Below, one piece after another: positions 1 through 12,369 of a DNA stretch of 64,000 nt; position 1 is the first letter of the stretch, and each line of letters opens with the position of its first letter. The stretch covers positions 62,001 to 126,000 of the forward strand of contig NHZP01000009.1 of the NCBI GenBank assembly GCA_003313425.1, given 5' to 3'. The DNA is from Pseudopyrenochaeta lycopersici. Its lineage: Eukaryota > Ascomycota > Dothideomycetes > Pleosporales > Pseudopyrenochaetaceae. The notes under the pieces were generated by a model. It saw only the letters and a program-made list of their open reading frames with translations, was not told where the DNA came from and did no database searches. The position numbers were made by a program, and so were the translations under genes.

Positions 1-3000
1 CTAAAAACCTTTAAGAGGGATAGCGCTGTTGCGGCCACCCCCTCTATATTTTTAGAGCTAAGAGTTGACAGGGACTAGCTCTGTTAAGGCTGTATCCTTA
101 TTATCTTACTATAATAAATTAAGACTTCCTATAAGATAAGTAGAAGCTAACTTAGTAGTAGCAGGATAAGAAGACAAATAAGAATAAGATAATAGAAGAC
201 AGAAATAAGAACAACTATAAACAATTAAGAAATAATTTAGAAGTAGTATAGTATTAGATTTTAGTTAATTATTAGCGTTAGCAAGGAACTGCCTAGTAGT
301 TGCAGTCTCTTTATTTAGTTATACTAAAGGGCTATAGCAGCCTATTTAGGATTCAGCCTTTAGCTATCCTTATAGCTAAATTAACACTAGATTTGCTATT
401 ATTTAGATTAGATCTTACGCCTGCTATTAAGGTTATTAAAAAATATACTATAGATACTAGCAAAGTACTTATACTTATAAGGCTAGTAAGGAAAGACTTT
501 CTATTTATAGGAAAGGACGTTACTAAGTTCCTAGATAACTTTAATTACTAGGCAAATAATAGCAGCTATAATAACTATTAAAGGATAAAAATCTTTCTAG
601 ATTTCTGTAATACTATATATAGAAGCTTTATTAAGAAAATAAGGCTATATAGAATACTAGACTAGAAGAAGCTTTAAGAAGTAATAAAAGAGTATTAGTA
701 TAATTAAGATATAGCTTAACGTATAAGAACGCGAGCGTTCCTAGAGACCTATATTTCTAAGATATTAAGAAAATTCCTAGGACTATCTAAGTATTTAACT
801 AACTTCGCAGCGTACAGTAATACTTATATTAAGATAGGCTAGCTATATAGGATAGAAGCTAGCTTCTTTTTTACTAGAGGCCTTCTAAGAGAAGACTAAG
901 ATATAATCTTTATCTATATATATAAAGAGCTAATTCTAGATAAGCTAGAGAGTTTTAATATTAAGAAGATTTATACGTATCTTAAGCGCGTATACTGCTA
1001 GAGAGAGGAGATAAAACAGATATCCCCTAGCTATATAGAAAGAGAGGCTAAGCTTATATACTAGATCCTAGATTAAGAAAAGAAAATATTAATAGCTAAG
1101 TAGCTAAAAGACGTAGTTAATAAGTATAAGAAAAGTAAAGTTTAAGAGGAAGCTAGGCCTACTCTTCTACCTAGTGTAGATCTAGAGGTTTATAACCTTA
1201 TTTTAGCCCTTAGTAACTAGAAGATTAGCTTAGCTAAAGTTAATAAGATAATAGTTTATCCTAAGCTTAGTTAGATTCTAAGGAACCTAGCTACGTACGC
1301 GTACTTTATTAGCTAAGTCGTCTTAAGAGATAATGCTAAGCAGCTACTATTAGAAAGGAAGAGTAGCTTATATATAATAACAGCTCTTTATAACTTAAAT
1401 CCTTAGTAAGGCGCAATTACTATCTAAGGCCGTAAATATTAAAACACTTATAATATATATAATCTCCCTAGTTATATTACTAGAGAATATAAGCTATATT
1501 AGCTACTTTTGTATCTTAGCTAGATTAGCTTTAAGTAGAATAGGGAAGTTAGATATAAGACTTACTATTTTAGTCCTTTGCATAAGAGGTTAGGGTAAAT
1601 CTAAGGAACTACACTCTAAATACTATAGCTCTATTAGTTAAAACAGAAAATTTAGGAGTATTATAAAGTTACTAATAATATCCTAGATTAGCCAGTATTA
1701 GTAGTATATCTAGAGAAGTTTAATAGAGTAGACTTAAGGCCTACTTAATATTAAAAGCTTAGACTACTAGCTGTGCAGTAACAGAAGGTAGTTAGTCCTA
1801 ATATAAATATAATTATAGAAGATAGATATAGTAGGATAGCTATAAGCCTAGCTAAGAACCTACTAAACTTTTAGAATGTTAGGATATTACTAAGAGGCTT
1901 AACTAAGGCGTGTTTTACCCTTAATAAGGTTATATCTTAGGATATTATTCTAAGTGCTTTTAAAGAAGGAGTAGTAAATACTAGCTTAACTTAAATAGTA
2001 ATACGCTCTTAAACGCGTTAAAATGTTAGGAAAGATTTAGTTCTTAAGAAAGTTAGGTAGAGTAAAGTTTAGAAGTAAGCTCCTACTAAACCTCCTTATT
2101 CTAAGTAACTAAAGCAAGTTATAGTTAAGAACTATTATATACCTACTATAAGGAGTAATACTATATTTAAACTAATAGATATTAAGGAGTTTAAATAAGT
2201 AGAGCTAATTCTATTCGCTAGCTAAGCCTATAATAAGCTATTCTCTCTTATATAGCCTCTAGATAATAATAGAAGCTTTTAAGATTTAAAAGCTAAGCCT
2301 AAATTTATTAGTTAGAATAAGAAAAAGAAGAACTAGAATAACAGCCTTATTAATATAGAGCTCTGTTATTTACTAGGCCTTTATCTAAACTATATTACTA
2401 CTACTATACTACGTTAGAAGGTGCGTAGTATAACTTTTAATGACCTTATAAGCTAATATTAGCTTTAAAAATAAGTTAGAAATATATTAAAAGTAATTAA
2501 TAAGCCTGCTGCGTTATTAGCTAGCGTAAACGCTGTAGAATTAAGTATTAGGCTAGCTAGCTAATTAGTAATTACTAGGTTAGCTAAGTGAGACCTGCTA
2601 AAACCTAATTAGCTAACACTGTAGTGCCTTACCCTGTATAACTCTGCGTCCGCCTATAATATTAGGGATATTTAGAGGCATTTTTCTAATAAAGAAAATC
2701 GTAAATTAAATTAAGTAGAGATAGTTAGTCTTAAAAAAGGACTAAATTTAGGGCTTAACTTAATATAATTTAGGACTTTTAATACCTAAACTAGATATAA
2801 AGCCCTAGGAATATATAACACTTAGTATAATGCTTTAGTTAATCCTACTAAATAAGAAGCTATAATAATTTAAAAGAAGATAGGTATAGCCTACGTACAG
2901 TATAAACTTCTAACCTGCTAGGCCTTATTTAATAGGCATTAGGCATGCAGTAAAGTATCTTATTAATACTAGCGCACAGATAAACCTTTTAAGATATAGT

Positions 3001-3909
3001 GTAGCTAAGGTATTAAAGCTTACATATAAAGACTATAAGTAAAGTAGCTTATATTAAAATAGAGTAGTTACTGTAAATAGAAGTACTAACACTTTTATAG
3101 GAACTACGTAGAGTATCCTAGTTAAAGTAGGGGAGGTAACTATTATTAGTTACTTTAGGATTATTTAAAACCTAATAAGATTAGTAATTTTAGGTAGACC
3201 TTAGTACGCTTTAGTAAAGTTATTAATTTAGTATAACGTATATAGAAGGATTACGTACAGAATTATTTCTAAGAATAGAGACAGAAACACTATCTTTATA
3301 GCCTCTAATCCTGCTCTGCTATATCTAAGAGACTATATACTAACTTCTAAAGATAAGGAATATATATAGTAGACACTCTTTCTAAAGAGGAGTGTCTAGA
3401 TTTAAGTAGAAGATACTTAAGATAATATTTTAGTTTAGAATCTTATTTATCTTATACTTAGGTTAAGTATATTTAGGAGGCTAAGTTTATAAAAGCTTCT
3501 ATTAGATTTAGTAAATTTTTACCTATTTTTATAACTAATAATAAGCAGTAATTTAAAGAATAAGTAAAGTAAGTAATAAGCTATAGAGTTAGAGCCTCTA
3601 AGAATCTTTTAGCTGTGTAAGAATTAGAGTCTTTTTTAGTTATGTGTAAACTTAACTATTAGGCGTAATAAGAAAAGAAAAGGAAGTGCATAGATAGTTA
3701 GGTTAATACCTTATATAAGAGAGTAGCTAATAAAGTATAACTTATAGATATTCCTGCGGTATTAGATATTAAGGAGTTTAGGCGTAAGAATTAAAAGTAA
3801 TATACTATTAAACTATAACTCTTAAGAAAAAGTCTAAGACCTCCTAATATAGGGCCTTTTAATTACCTTTTTAAATATAGATATATAGTGTGGAGTTAAC
3901 AAGGTAGTT
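1..3909 (+). mobile_element. RIP-degraded retroelement, 5' part
   Basis: AT-rich sequence saturated with TAG and TAA stops in every frame. Reading through the stops on the plus strand gives long continuous lysine-, tyrosine- and leucine-rich stretches that lead towards the reverse-transcriptase remnant beyond 4277, so I read this as the gag-like and protease-like part of the same dead element. No LTR, gag zinc knuckle or protease motif could be recognised with confidence. The short open frame at 300-551 is a remnant between stops, not a gene. No host gene is visible. Confidence 0.45.
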
Positions 3910-4276
3910 CGGCACAATCCCGCAGTTCTGGTGTTGTGAATGAGAGGAAACGTTGGAATCCAAGCGTGCGTGAATAACAGGAGCAGCCCTGCCTGTGCAG
4001 TCTGCTAGAAACGAAGGTAAGTATGGAGCCTGATTAAAAGTAATAAACAAAATGGTCTGAAATCTTATTGAATTGACGTAACTAATGCACTAGCTACTTT
4101 GCAAAATCTCAGTTTTGAAGTGAATTATCGTGGAGTGTGGTGCATGAGGTTTGGTGCATCACGTTTGGTGCATGACGTTGAGATCTCTCGCATCTCCAAG
4201 TCTTATCATCAAATTTCGCTGACAAAGGAAACCCATCATCACCTGATTGCCCAGGTACCCTGTGCAACGGCACAAT
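3910..4276. mobile_element. Unmutated 0.36-kb insertion flanked by 9-bp direct repeats
   Basis: A stretch of normal base composition lies abruptly between two RIP-degraded blocks. The 9-mer CGGCACAAT occurs at 3910-3918 and again at 4268-4276, and could be a target-site duplication around about 349 bp. Inside are three close repeats of a GTTTGGTGCATSA-like word near 4137-4178. It has no convincing ORF (4109-4294 minus is a short chance frame) and no clear terminal inverted repeats. It could be a recent small non-autonomous element or host DNA; the right boundary is better supported than the left. Confidence 0.4.
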
Positions 4277-5410
4277 AGTATTCTTATAAGGCATAAGATT
4301 AATACTAGAAAAGCTAGCCTTATAAAAGTTTAGATCTAAGTTAATAAAATTAGAAGTTTAGCTATTTATTAAAATATTAATAAATAGAGAAAGCGTAATT
4401 ACTTTTACTTTCTCTAAGATAGGACAAATTATTAAGGATATATATCCTCTATATAAGATACAGACTATTAAATATAAAGCTTAGTAAGAAAAATTATTCC
4501 TAATAGCGTAAGCTATTAAGGAAGAGGTAATTATAATATTTAATAACAGACTTAATTAAGGGGTACTAGAAAGATGCGCTAGTTAGTATAAGAACTTATA
4601 GTTTCTAGTTAAAAAGAAGGATAAGAGTTATTAGATAATACTTAGGTTAATTAAGATAAACGCAGTATCTCTTAAGGATACTAATCTACCTCTAATAGTA
4701 GATAAATTCTCTAAGTATTTTAGTAGATATTATATTCTGTCTCTTATAGATCTAGTCTTAGGATATAACTAGATTATACTTTATCTAGATAGTAGAGACA
4801 TAACTACCTTTTATACGCTAGTTAGTTTACTTTAATACTATATAATAGTTTAAGGCATAACTAACTTAGTTATAGTCTTTTAGTAAGTAGTTATAAAGAT
4901 TATAAAGGATTATTAGCTATATACTATTCCTTTTATAGATAATATTACTACTAGTAGTCCTAAAACTAACTATAGAGGAGAAGAAGTATTTCCTAGAGTA
5001 AGAAGATATATATTAGAATATATTTAATAGCTAGATAGGGCCCTAGCTAATATAGAAAGAGCTAAAGCTATAATTTCAGGTAAGAAGTGTTATTAGGGAG
5101 TCTCTAGATTAGGGGTAGTTAGATATAAGGTTACTGCGCAAGGGAGACATCTAGATCAACAAAAAGTAGCTAAGATTCTAGATTAGCCAGAATGTAGAAA
5201 CGTAAAAGAAGTAAGGGCGTTTATAGGTATCTATGTCTACTACAGGATATAGGTGCCTAGCTTTACTATTCGCGCGAAGCCCCTATTCTAGTTAATAAGA
5301 ACTAGCGTTAAATAGATATAGTAGGAGGCTTAACAAGAAGCTATGCGTACCTTAAAGTAATACATTACTTTAGCCTTAGCGTTAGCGAGTCCTAATTATA
5401 AGAATAGAGG
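4277..5410 (+). pseudogene. Reverse transcriptase remnant of old gypsy-like element
   Basis: Plus-strand translation through stops gives a Ty3/gypsy-like order of motifs. There is a WFLVKKKD-like strand near 4600-4625, an LIDLVLGYNQI-like RT block near 4745-4775 (Asn-rich after G-to-A changes), and a FIDNI motif near 4930 where FIDDI is expected, so one catalytic aspartate is lost. The KIL-stop-PE, VKEVRAFIG and YYRI motifs near 5160-5250 mark the RT/RNase H connection. The frame is then interrupted by element E1 at 5411. Its continuation should lie at 17719, but that part is too degraded for me to prove it. Confidence 0.6.
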
Positions 5411-5798
5411 TGTTACGATCCTGCTGGAACCCTGCCCCAGCGGCCCCAACTGGACCTTACAGGTATTGGACTAACAACCGAGGTCACGTGACGTGCTCAG
5501 TTGATCAATTTAATTAGTAGCACTAAGCACACTAAGCATACTGAGCAACATGCATAGCTTCTATGTATATAAACCACCACAATAAACCCTTATAGCTTAT
5601 TATGTTTAACTTAATATTATACTCTATAGTATAGTAATAGTAATACTAATTATTCTTAACCCTTAGTACTCTTTACAGAAGCACTATCTTACTGTCTTAG
5701 TATTAAACCCCTTCTATCTAGTCCCTTACTCTATCCTAGAGAACTAACCTTACAATCTTATTAGTTATCCCTACTAATAGCTTTTAAGATTCTTTATA
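5411..5798 (+). repeat. 5' LTR of E1
   Basis: Begins TGTTACGATCCTGC and ends TCTTTATA, where the family end is TTCTTCACA. It is 388 bp, the same length as both LTRs of E2. It keeps the family landmark GGTCACGTGACGTGCTC near 5484-5500. Differences from the E2 LTRs are mostly C-to-T and G-to-A transitions. Confidence 0.9.
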
Positions 5799-5815
5799 CT
5801 TTAAACACCCTCAAG

Positions 5816-8060
5816 ATAAGTAACACTTATATAGAAAACGCGGCCTACTATACTACTAGACTAGGCAACGCTGTCGCTAAACTAGACCTCTTCTATAGAG
5901 ATTAGTTTAAGCTTAAAGAATAGCTACTCTAGTTTAACCTATTCTTTAAGTTTAATGCGACTACTATAGATAACGACCACCAAGCAGTACTTATAACAAG
6001 CTACATAAGGGGCGAAGCTGCTAAGTAGGTGAAGCCTTACTTAGTTAAGTACCTAGCTAAAAGAATTAAACCTAAAGAGCTGATTAAGATATTTAAAGAC
6101 ACAGGAGAATTTAAGATACGCATACAATAAGCGTTTAGACTGCTAAACGAGACTACTATCGCAGAATAAAAAATCTAGAACATGCGACAAACCTAGTCTA
6201 TAGCTAATTACGCTAATAAGTTTTTAGGGTATGCTAGACAAACTAACTAGAATAATAACACCCTAAAAACTATGTATAAACAAGGCCTAAAAGTAGACGT
6301 CTAGACTAAACTAATGCGCTCTAGTATAGGTATTAATACGCTAGACAACCTAATTAATAAAACTATCTAACTAGATATAGAACTCTATAAGCTCTATATA
6401 CGACTTAGAGGATAACTACTAGGACAAATAAAAGAAGACAAGAAACCTTAGGAGGGTTATCGTAATAAGCTAAATAACAGTCGCCTATAGTACTAGTATT
6501 AGCTATAAAGAGTACCTAGACAGTATATATTTAGGGGCCCTAAGGTAATGCATCTAGATAACCTTAATAAGGAAAAGTTAGGTAAGAGCAGGAAGAAAAA
6601 AGAAATAACTTATTTTAACTGTAATAAGAAAGGCTATATAGCTAAGGACTGTAGATAAAAGAATAAAGTAACCCCCTAGATTAATATATTAGCTATAAAA
6701 GAAGAAAACAGTAATAATAAAATATAGGAAGTCGTCGCTACCTAAGAGGAAAGAGCTTAAGATATAGAGATGTTACTGCTACCTTACTAGGAACCTACTA
6801 AGAGAAGGATTCCTAAAACCTAGCATAGCAAAGATAAGGAAGAGAGTAATAGCTCTCTATCCCTAGTCTATAAAGATATAGAAGAGGATCTTAGTAATAC
6901 TATAGTACTCCTAATAAAGGAATAAAAAAGAGAGAACTTCTAATACTAATATTAACTAGGAACTCTAAAGCTATTAATACCTATAGAGGCAGAAAAAGAT
7001 ATTATAGAACTTAACTGCTAATTACGCGCATAACACATATATAAAGTATAATATATTAATGCGCTTACCCTAGAAGAATAGGAAGCAGCTATAATATAAG
7101 GAATAAGTATAATTATCCTAGCTAAATAAGTAATATAAGATATATTGCGGGAATACTACTATTACCCTAAACATTATATAAAGGTAATATAAGAGTAGGT
7201 AGAAAAAGCTAAAGAAGTATAGTAACCTGTAAGCGTTAGGAACGCACTATAGAAACTTTAACGAGCTAGACAAATATAGGCACTAGAACCCCTAGTAGTT
7301 AAGACCCTAGAATATATATTATAACGCCAAATAATACTACTACTAATAAGGGAAGACGCCTTCTATATACCTAATACTTAGGACCTAGTACGATAAGGGT
7401 ACCTTTAAGTTAATTTCTACAGTAAAATCGTGCTTATAGACAGTAAGAAATAAGACATTTATACTTAGCTTAAATAATAAATGCATTAGGAGGATAACAA
7501 GGAGAACGTTGACCCTAACTAGCACCTTACAGAGGAGGAAGCTAGAGACTATTACAAGCGCGCAGAAGCGGCTTAAACCCTATATACTATGCGCAAAGGA
7601 CTATAGAAACTAGTACTAGACTACTTAATAGACCTACGCAATAAGCAATACAGTGTTGTCTACTAGTCTTTCTGCACTACAGATCTGTGTGCAGTACACT
7701 ACTTAAGTAAAACAGAATAGGGATATTTCCCTTACTTATTTTACTAATATAAATACTAATAGTATAATTATCCTAAAGTTAAATGCGATAACTATCTATA
7801 GGATAAGAGGACTGTCCTCCACTTCCTAGGAAACGACAACCCTGCGGCTACTATAGTAATATAGCTAGTCTTTAATAGAGAATGTAATTAGTAATAATAG
7901 TAAACGTGCCTTAACTCTAACTACCTTAAGTATAAAGACGTTAAGACACTAAACAGGTACTAAGAGGAATCTTTTTTAGAGTCGCGCCTACTAATAGGTA
8001 AGAATCGCGAACTCTATATGCGACAGGCGCATAAAAACTCTTTAAGCTAAATATTAAGCT
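5816..8060 (+). pseudogene. E1 gag and linker region, RIP-inactivated
   Basis: Homologous to the E2 gag that starts at 30381. The start codon is now ATA (5816-5818) where E2 has ATG, so initiation is lost. A Retrotrans_gag-like block lies near 5850-6420. A CCHC zinc-knuckle remnant (YFNCNKKGYIAKDC) lies near 6610-6655, where the first Cys and the His have become Tyr, as expected from G-to-A and C-to-T changes. A long linker then runs to the protease. Stops are mainly TAG and TAA at former CAG, CAA and TGG codons. Confidence 0.8.
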
Positions 8061-11000
8061 TAATAGAAGCTAGATAAAGGCACTAGTAGATTCTAGAGTA
8101 TAATAGAGCTATATTTCTGCGCGAGCGATAGAATAAGCTAGCTTTATCCTATTATTAAAATTAGTACTATATCTATTAATAGTAGCTAATAGACAACTAA
8201 TGCTATTAGAGTCTGTAATCACACACGAAGTATAGAGCGTGCAACTTATTATCTAGAACTGTAGGGAAATAATTAACCTAGACGTCTTTAGACTATTATA
8301 ACACGATGTAATACTAGGACTCCTATAGTTAAGAGAACATAGTCTAGACATAAATTAGAAAAAGAAGAAGTTCTTATTTAAATACTGTAGAATAGACGTA
8401 ACTACGAGTAAGCCTACGCTGCGGCTGAGTGCCTAGGTAGATAAGAAGATAATAATTAGAATCTTTACTTTAAATAAGGATAACCTTAGAGCACGAGGAT
8501 CTGACTTAGCAGGTACTAATAGGAGGCCTTTAGACTAATAAGCTAGAGTAAGGAGTAAAGCGCAACTCTAGTAATCCCTAATAAGTATAAAGAATATAAG
8601 CTACTCTTTTAGGAAGAGACAACTATAAAAGTATTGCCTAAATATTAACCCTAGGATTATAAGATAATCCTATAAGAAGGAAAGTAACTAACTTTTAGCC
8701 TAATTTATAGTTTATTAGAAAAAGAACTTAAAACTCTGCGCGAATATATTAAGACGAACCTAAAGAAAAGATTTATTAGAGAATTATAATTACTAGCAGG
8801 ATACCTTATACTATTTATACTAAAGAAAAATAGGAAGTTAAGATTATGCGTTAACTACTAGAAACTTAATAATATTATAATAAAGAATTAATACTCTTTA
8901 CTAAATATAGTAGAACTATAGGATTAACTAGCCTTTATAAAAGTCTTTATAGTATTAGACTTAAGAGGAGCGTATAACCTTATTTATATAAAGGAAGGCG
9001 AAGAATAGAAGACTGCGTTTAAAATACGCTATAGCTACTATAAGTATATAGTAATACTCTTTAGTCTTACTAACGCACTAGCTATATACTAGGTACTTAT
9101 TAATAATATATTAAGAGAATACCTAGATATATTTATTATCGCATACCTTAATAATATCCTTATATACTCTAATAATCTATAGGAACATATTAAGTATATT
9201 AAAATAGTTCTTACCTATTTAGGAAGATTTAGGTTACTACTTAAACCTAAGAAATATAAGTTCTATAAGGAAGAAGTTAAGTTCTTAGGATATATAGTAG
9301 GTGCACATAGAGTAAAGATAAGTAAAGAAAAAATAAGAGTAGTAAAAGAATAGCCTAAACCTAAAATAGTTAAAGATATATAGTTATTTATAGGATTTAT
9401 TAACTTTAACTAATAGTTTATTAAAGACTTCTCTAAGAAATCTATCTTACTTACTAAACTTATAAGAAAATAGATAAAATAAGAATAGGGAAATAAATAA
9501 AGAAAAGTATTCTAGATACTTAAGGAAGCCTGCATTATACTACTAGTATTAATTATATTCTAAACAGGAGAACTCTTATAGTTTAAAACAGATGCCTTAG
9601 ACCTTACACTAGGTGTAATAGTAAAATAAGAACGTAATAGGAAATAGTACCTAATCGCCTACTACTCTAGAAAATTCACAGACCCTAAGGAACGCTACAA
9701 CGTGCATGACAAAGAGCTTATAGCAGTTGTTAACGCCCTTAACTACTAGCAGATCTACGTAGAGAGCTGCTTAGATCTTACGATATTTACAGATTATAAG
9801 AACTTAGTTAACTTTACTACTACTAAGACCTTAAACTAAAGATAGGTTAGATAGGCTAAAATATTAGGATAATATAAGTTTAAGATTATATACACACTAA
9901 GGAAGGACAACAGTAGAGCTAATACTCTTAGCTAAAGAACAGATATTACTAGAATAAAAGTAATAGTTAGCGATGCTATCCTTTAAGTAAACTAGGATGG
10001 AAGCCTAGGACCTAATAAGTTATTAAATAATACTATAATAATTACGTCTAAGGTACCTAAAGAATTATAAGAGGTAATTATCTAATAACACTATAATAAC
10101 TTAGTATATAGTTACTCTAGAATTAAGAGAATAATAGAACTTATACAGCGATACTACAGCTTTAAGAACATAAAGATTAAGGTTAAATAGTTTATTAAAA
10201 AATGCGCAGACTGTTATAAGAATAAATATAGTACTTACGTACCTTACGGAGAAATGCAAGCTATAGAGCTACCTAACGAACCTTAGGCAGATATTTCTAT
10301 AGACTTTGTAATAGGGTTACTACTGTCTAAAGACCCTATAACAGGAATTAAGTACAACGCTATCTTTAATATAGTCTGTAGGTTTATAAAAGCAGTAGAG
10401 ATAATACTGTTTAGAAATAACTATAATATAGAATAGCTAGCGTTTGTTATCCTAGACAGATTAATATAATACTATAGTATACCTAAGTCTATTATAAGTA
10501 ATAGAGATAAGCTCTTTACATCTAACTTCTAGTCTATATTAATAGCTGTAATAGAGACAAACAGAAAATTGTTAATAGCTTATTACCTATAAACGGACGG
10601 ACAAACAGAAAGAATAAACAGAACAATAAAAACCTACCTAAGGATTTACAGTAATTAATAGTAAAATAATTAGGTTTTACTATTACTAATAGTATAACTA
10701 GCCTATAATAACAAATTATTAGAATTAACTAAAAAGATACTGTTCTTTACTAACTACAGGAGACACCCTAATCTATTTATAAAATTATATCCTAGTAGAA
10801 AAGCTAAAGTAGCTATAAAAACAGCTAAAGAAATAAAGAAAATACACGAATAACTCTAAGAAAACCTTAAGAAAGTATAACGTAATAGTATTTCTTACTA
10901 AAATAAGAAAAGAAAAATAGCACCTTAGCTAAAGAAGGGGGATAAAGTATACTTACTTACGAAAAATCTACGCAATAAGCAACTAAGTAAGAGACTTAAT

Positions 11001-11430
11001 TACGTTAAAGTTAGACTATTTTTAGTTAAAGAATAGAATAGACCTATAAACTATACACTTAAGCTACTACTAGATATAAAGATCTACTTACGCTTCTATA
11101 TTTCTAAGTTAGAACTAGCTAACTCTGTAATACTACTATAGAAAACATTCTAGTATAAACTAGAAGAGGAAAATAAGTTTAAAGTTAAGAAAATCTAGGG
11201 TTACTAATAAAATAGAAGAACTAACGACCTAGAACTAAGCTTTAGTTACCTAGTTAAATAGGAAGGGTACCTAAGCGTAGAAAGCACGTAGGAACTACTA
11301 GAAAACCTAAGAAACTGCTAAGAAAAAATTAGAGAATATTAGGAAAGAGAGGAGAGGAAGAAGAAAAAACAAACAAACCTTAAAAAACGTTAGGAGCTAG
11401 AGGAAACTACTAAGTCTACTACTAATGGCC
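8061..11430 (+). pseudogene. E1 pol (protease, RT, RNase H, integrase, chromodomain), dead
   Basis: The order of domains follows E2: a protease-like VDSRV remnant near 8085-8100, RT around 8750-9350, RNase H near 9540-9990, integrase core near 10290-10650 and a chromodomain near 11235-11330. The RT active site reads YLNN near 9150-9165 where Y-x-D-D is expected, so both catalytic aspartates are asparagine. Many in-frame stops are present. The cytoplasmic replication role belongs to the ancestor only; nothing here could be expressed as a functional enzyme. Confidence 0.8.
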
Positions 11431-11971
11431 TATTGCTAATTAGGGCCTCCTAGTACTTAAAGGGGAAGCCCTTAAACGCACCCTAGGTGCTGGGTGACAA
11501 ACTAAAACTAAGGGCATTAGAAGCGTTCTTAGGTAACAAGGCCTCTGCCGCTTCTTGCTCCTTAATATCCCGCTCTTCTACGGCTATTGCTTCTTCTACA
11601 CGCTAGTTAATTAAATCTATCTATTATTATAACTACTCTTTATAAGCTTAAGTAACGCGCAGCTCTTCTAGAGCCTTTTTATGCGCCTTTATTATAACCT
11701 CTTACGTATTTCTAGATTCTTTTATTTGCTCCTAAAGCTTTGTCTTTTAATTAACTAGTTGTTTAAACTTAGATTTTATAACTCGCACGTTATAACGTTG
11801 TCCTTAATAAAGGTACTCGCTATATTTCCCTAAGCAAACATTAACCTTGCACACCTAGTTATACTTTATATATGTTGTACACTTCTAAACTATAGCTTCC
11901 CTAAAAGAGTTAATAAAATTATAGAAGCGTTAATAATAAATAGTACTAGATACCTGTAGATATTTAGGCAT
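11430..11971 (-). pseudogene. Opposite-strand accessory ORF of E1, degraded
   Basis: Minus-strand reading frame between the end of pol and the 3' LTR, homologous to the better preserved copy at 35990-36537. Translation from the ATG at 11971 keeps the same order: a short N-terminus, a Cys cluster, then a Lys/Glu/Gln-rich coiled-coil region. It is interrupted by TAG/TAA stops. It overlaps the distal part of the element in antisense orientation. Function is unknown. Confidence 0.6.
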
Positions 11972-12056
11972 AGCGAGACATAGTAAAGTAAAAAGTAAGA
12001 AACGCCTGCGTTATATAATAAGCACTAAGGACAGCGCTAGGATAGGAGGAGGATAG

Positions 12057-12167
12057 TATTATAATCCTGCTAAGACCCTGCCCTAGCGGCCTTAGCTAGA
12101 CTACGAAGGCATTAGCCCAATAACTAAGATTACGTAACGTGCTTAGTTAATTAGTCTAATTAGTAGT
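12057..12167 (+). repeat. 3' LTR of E1, left part
   Basis: Starts TATTATAATCCTGC (family TGTTATAATCCTGC) straight after a purine-rich tract at 12039-12056 (AGGATAGGAGGAGGATAG) that fits a polypurine tract. It is cut at 12168 by the copia element and resumes at 17434. Confidence 0.88.
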
Positions 12168-12361
12168 TGTCAGATGAAATGCTGAAATGCACTTTGCAGA
12201 ATTAATGATTGCGATAAATCGATTGTGTGTTGATCATGATTGTATTCCTCGTTTCTTCTACTGTGTTCTCTTGCCTTTTATACTTCCAGGACTTCCGTCG
12301 TATCAGCCCTACTATATTGCCTACTACTAACATTACCTAGTAGAGTAGCATGTATCTAACA
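12168..12361 (-). repeat. Copia 3' LTR
   Basis: A 194-bp LTR, TGTCAG...CTAACA on the plus strand. It differs from the other LTR at nine positions, all transitions: seven in CpA/TpG context and two in CpG context. The pair is otherwise identical. Confidence 0.93.
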
Positions 12362-12369
12362 CACCCCCT

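Noticed and set aside
5406..5410. AGAGG as target duplication of E1
   Set aside because: The right flank is AGTAA; the differences are not RIP-type transitions, so I report no duplication.
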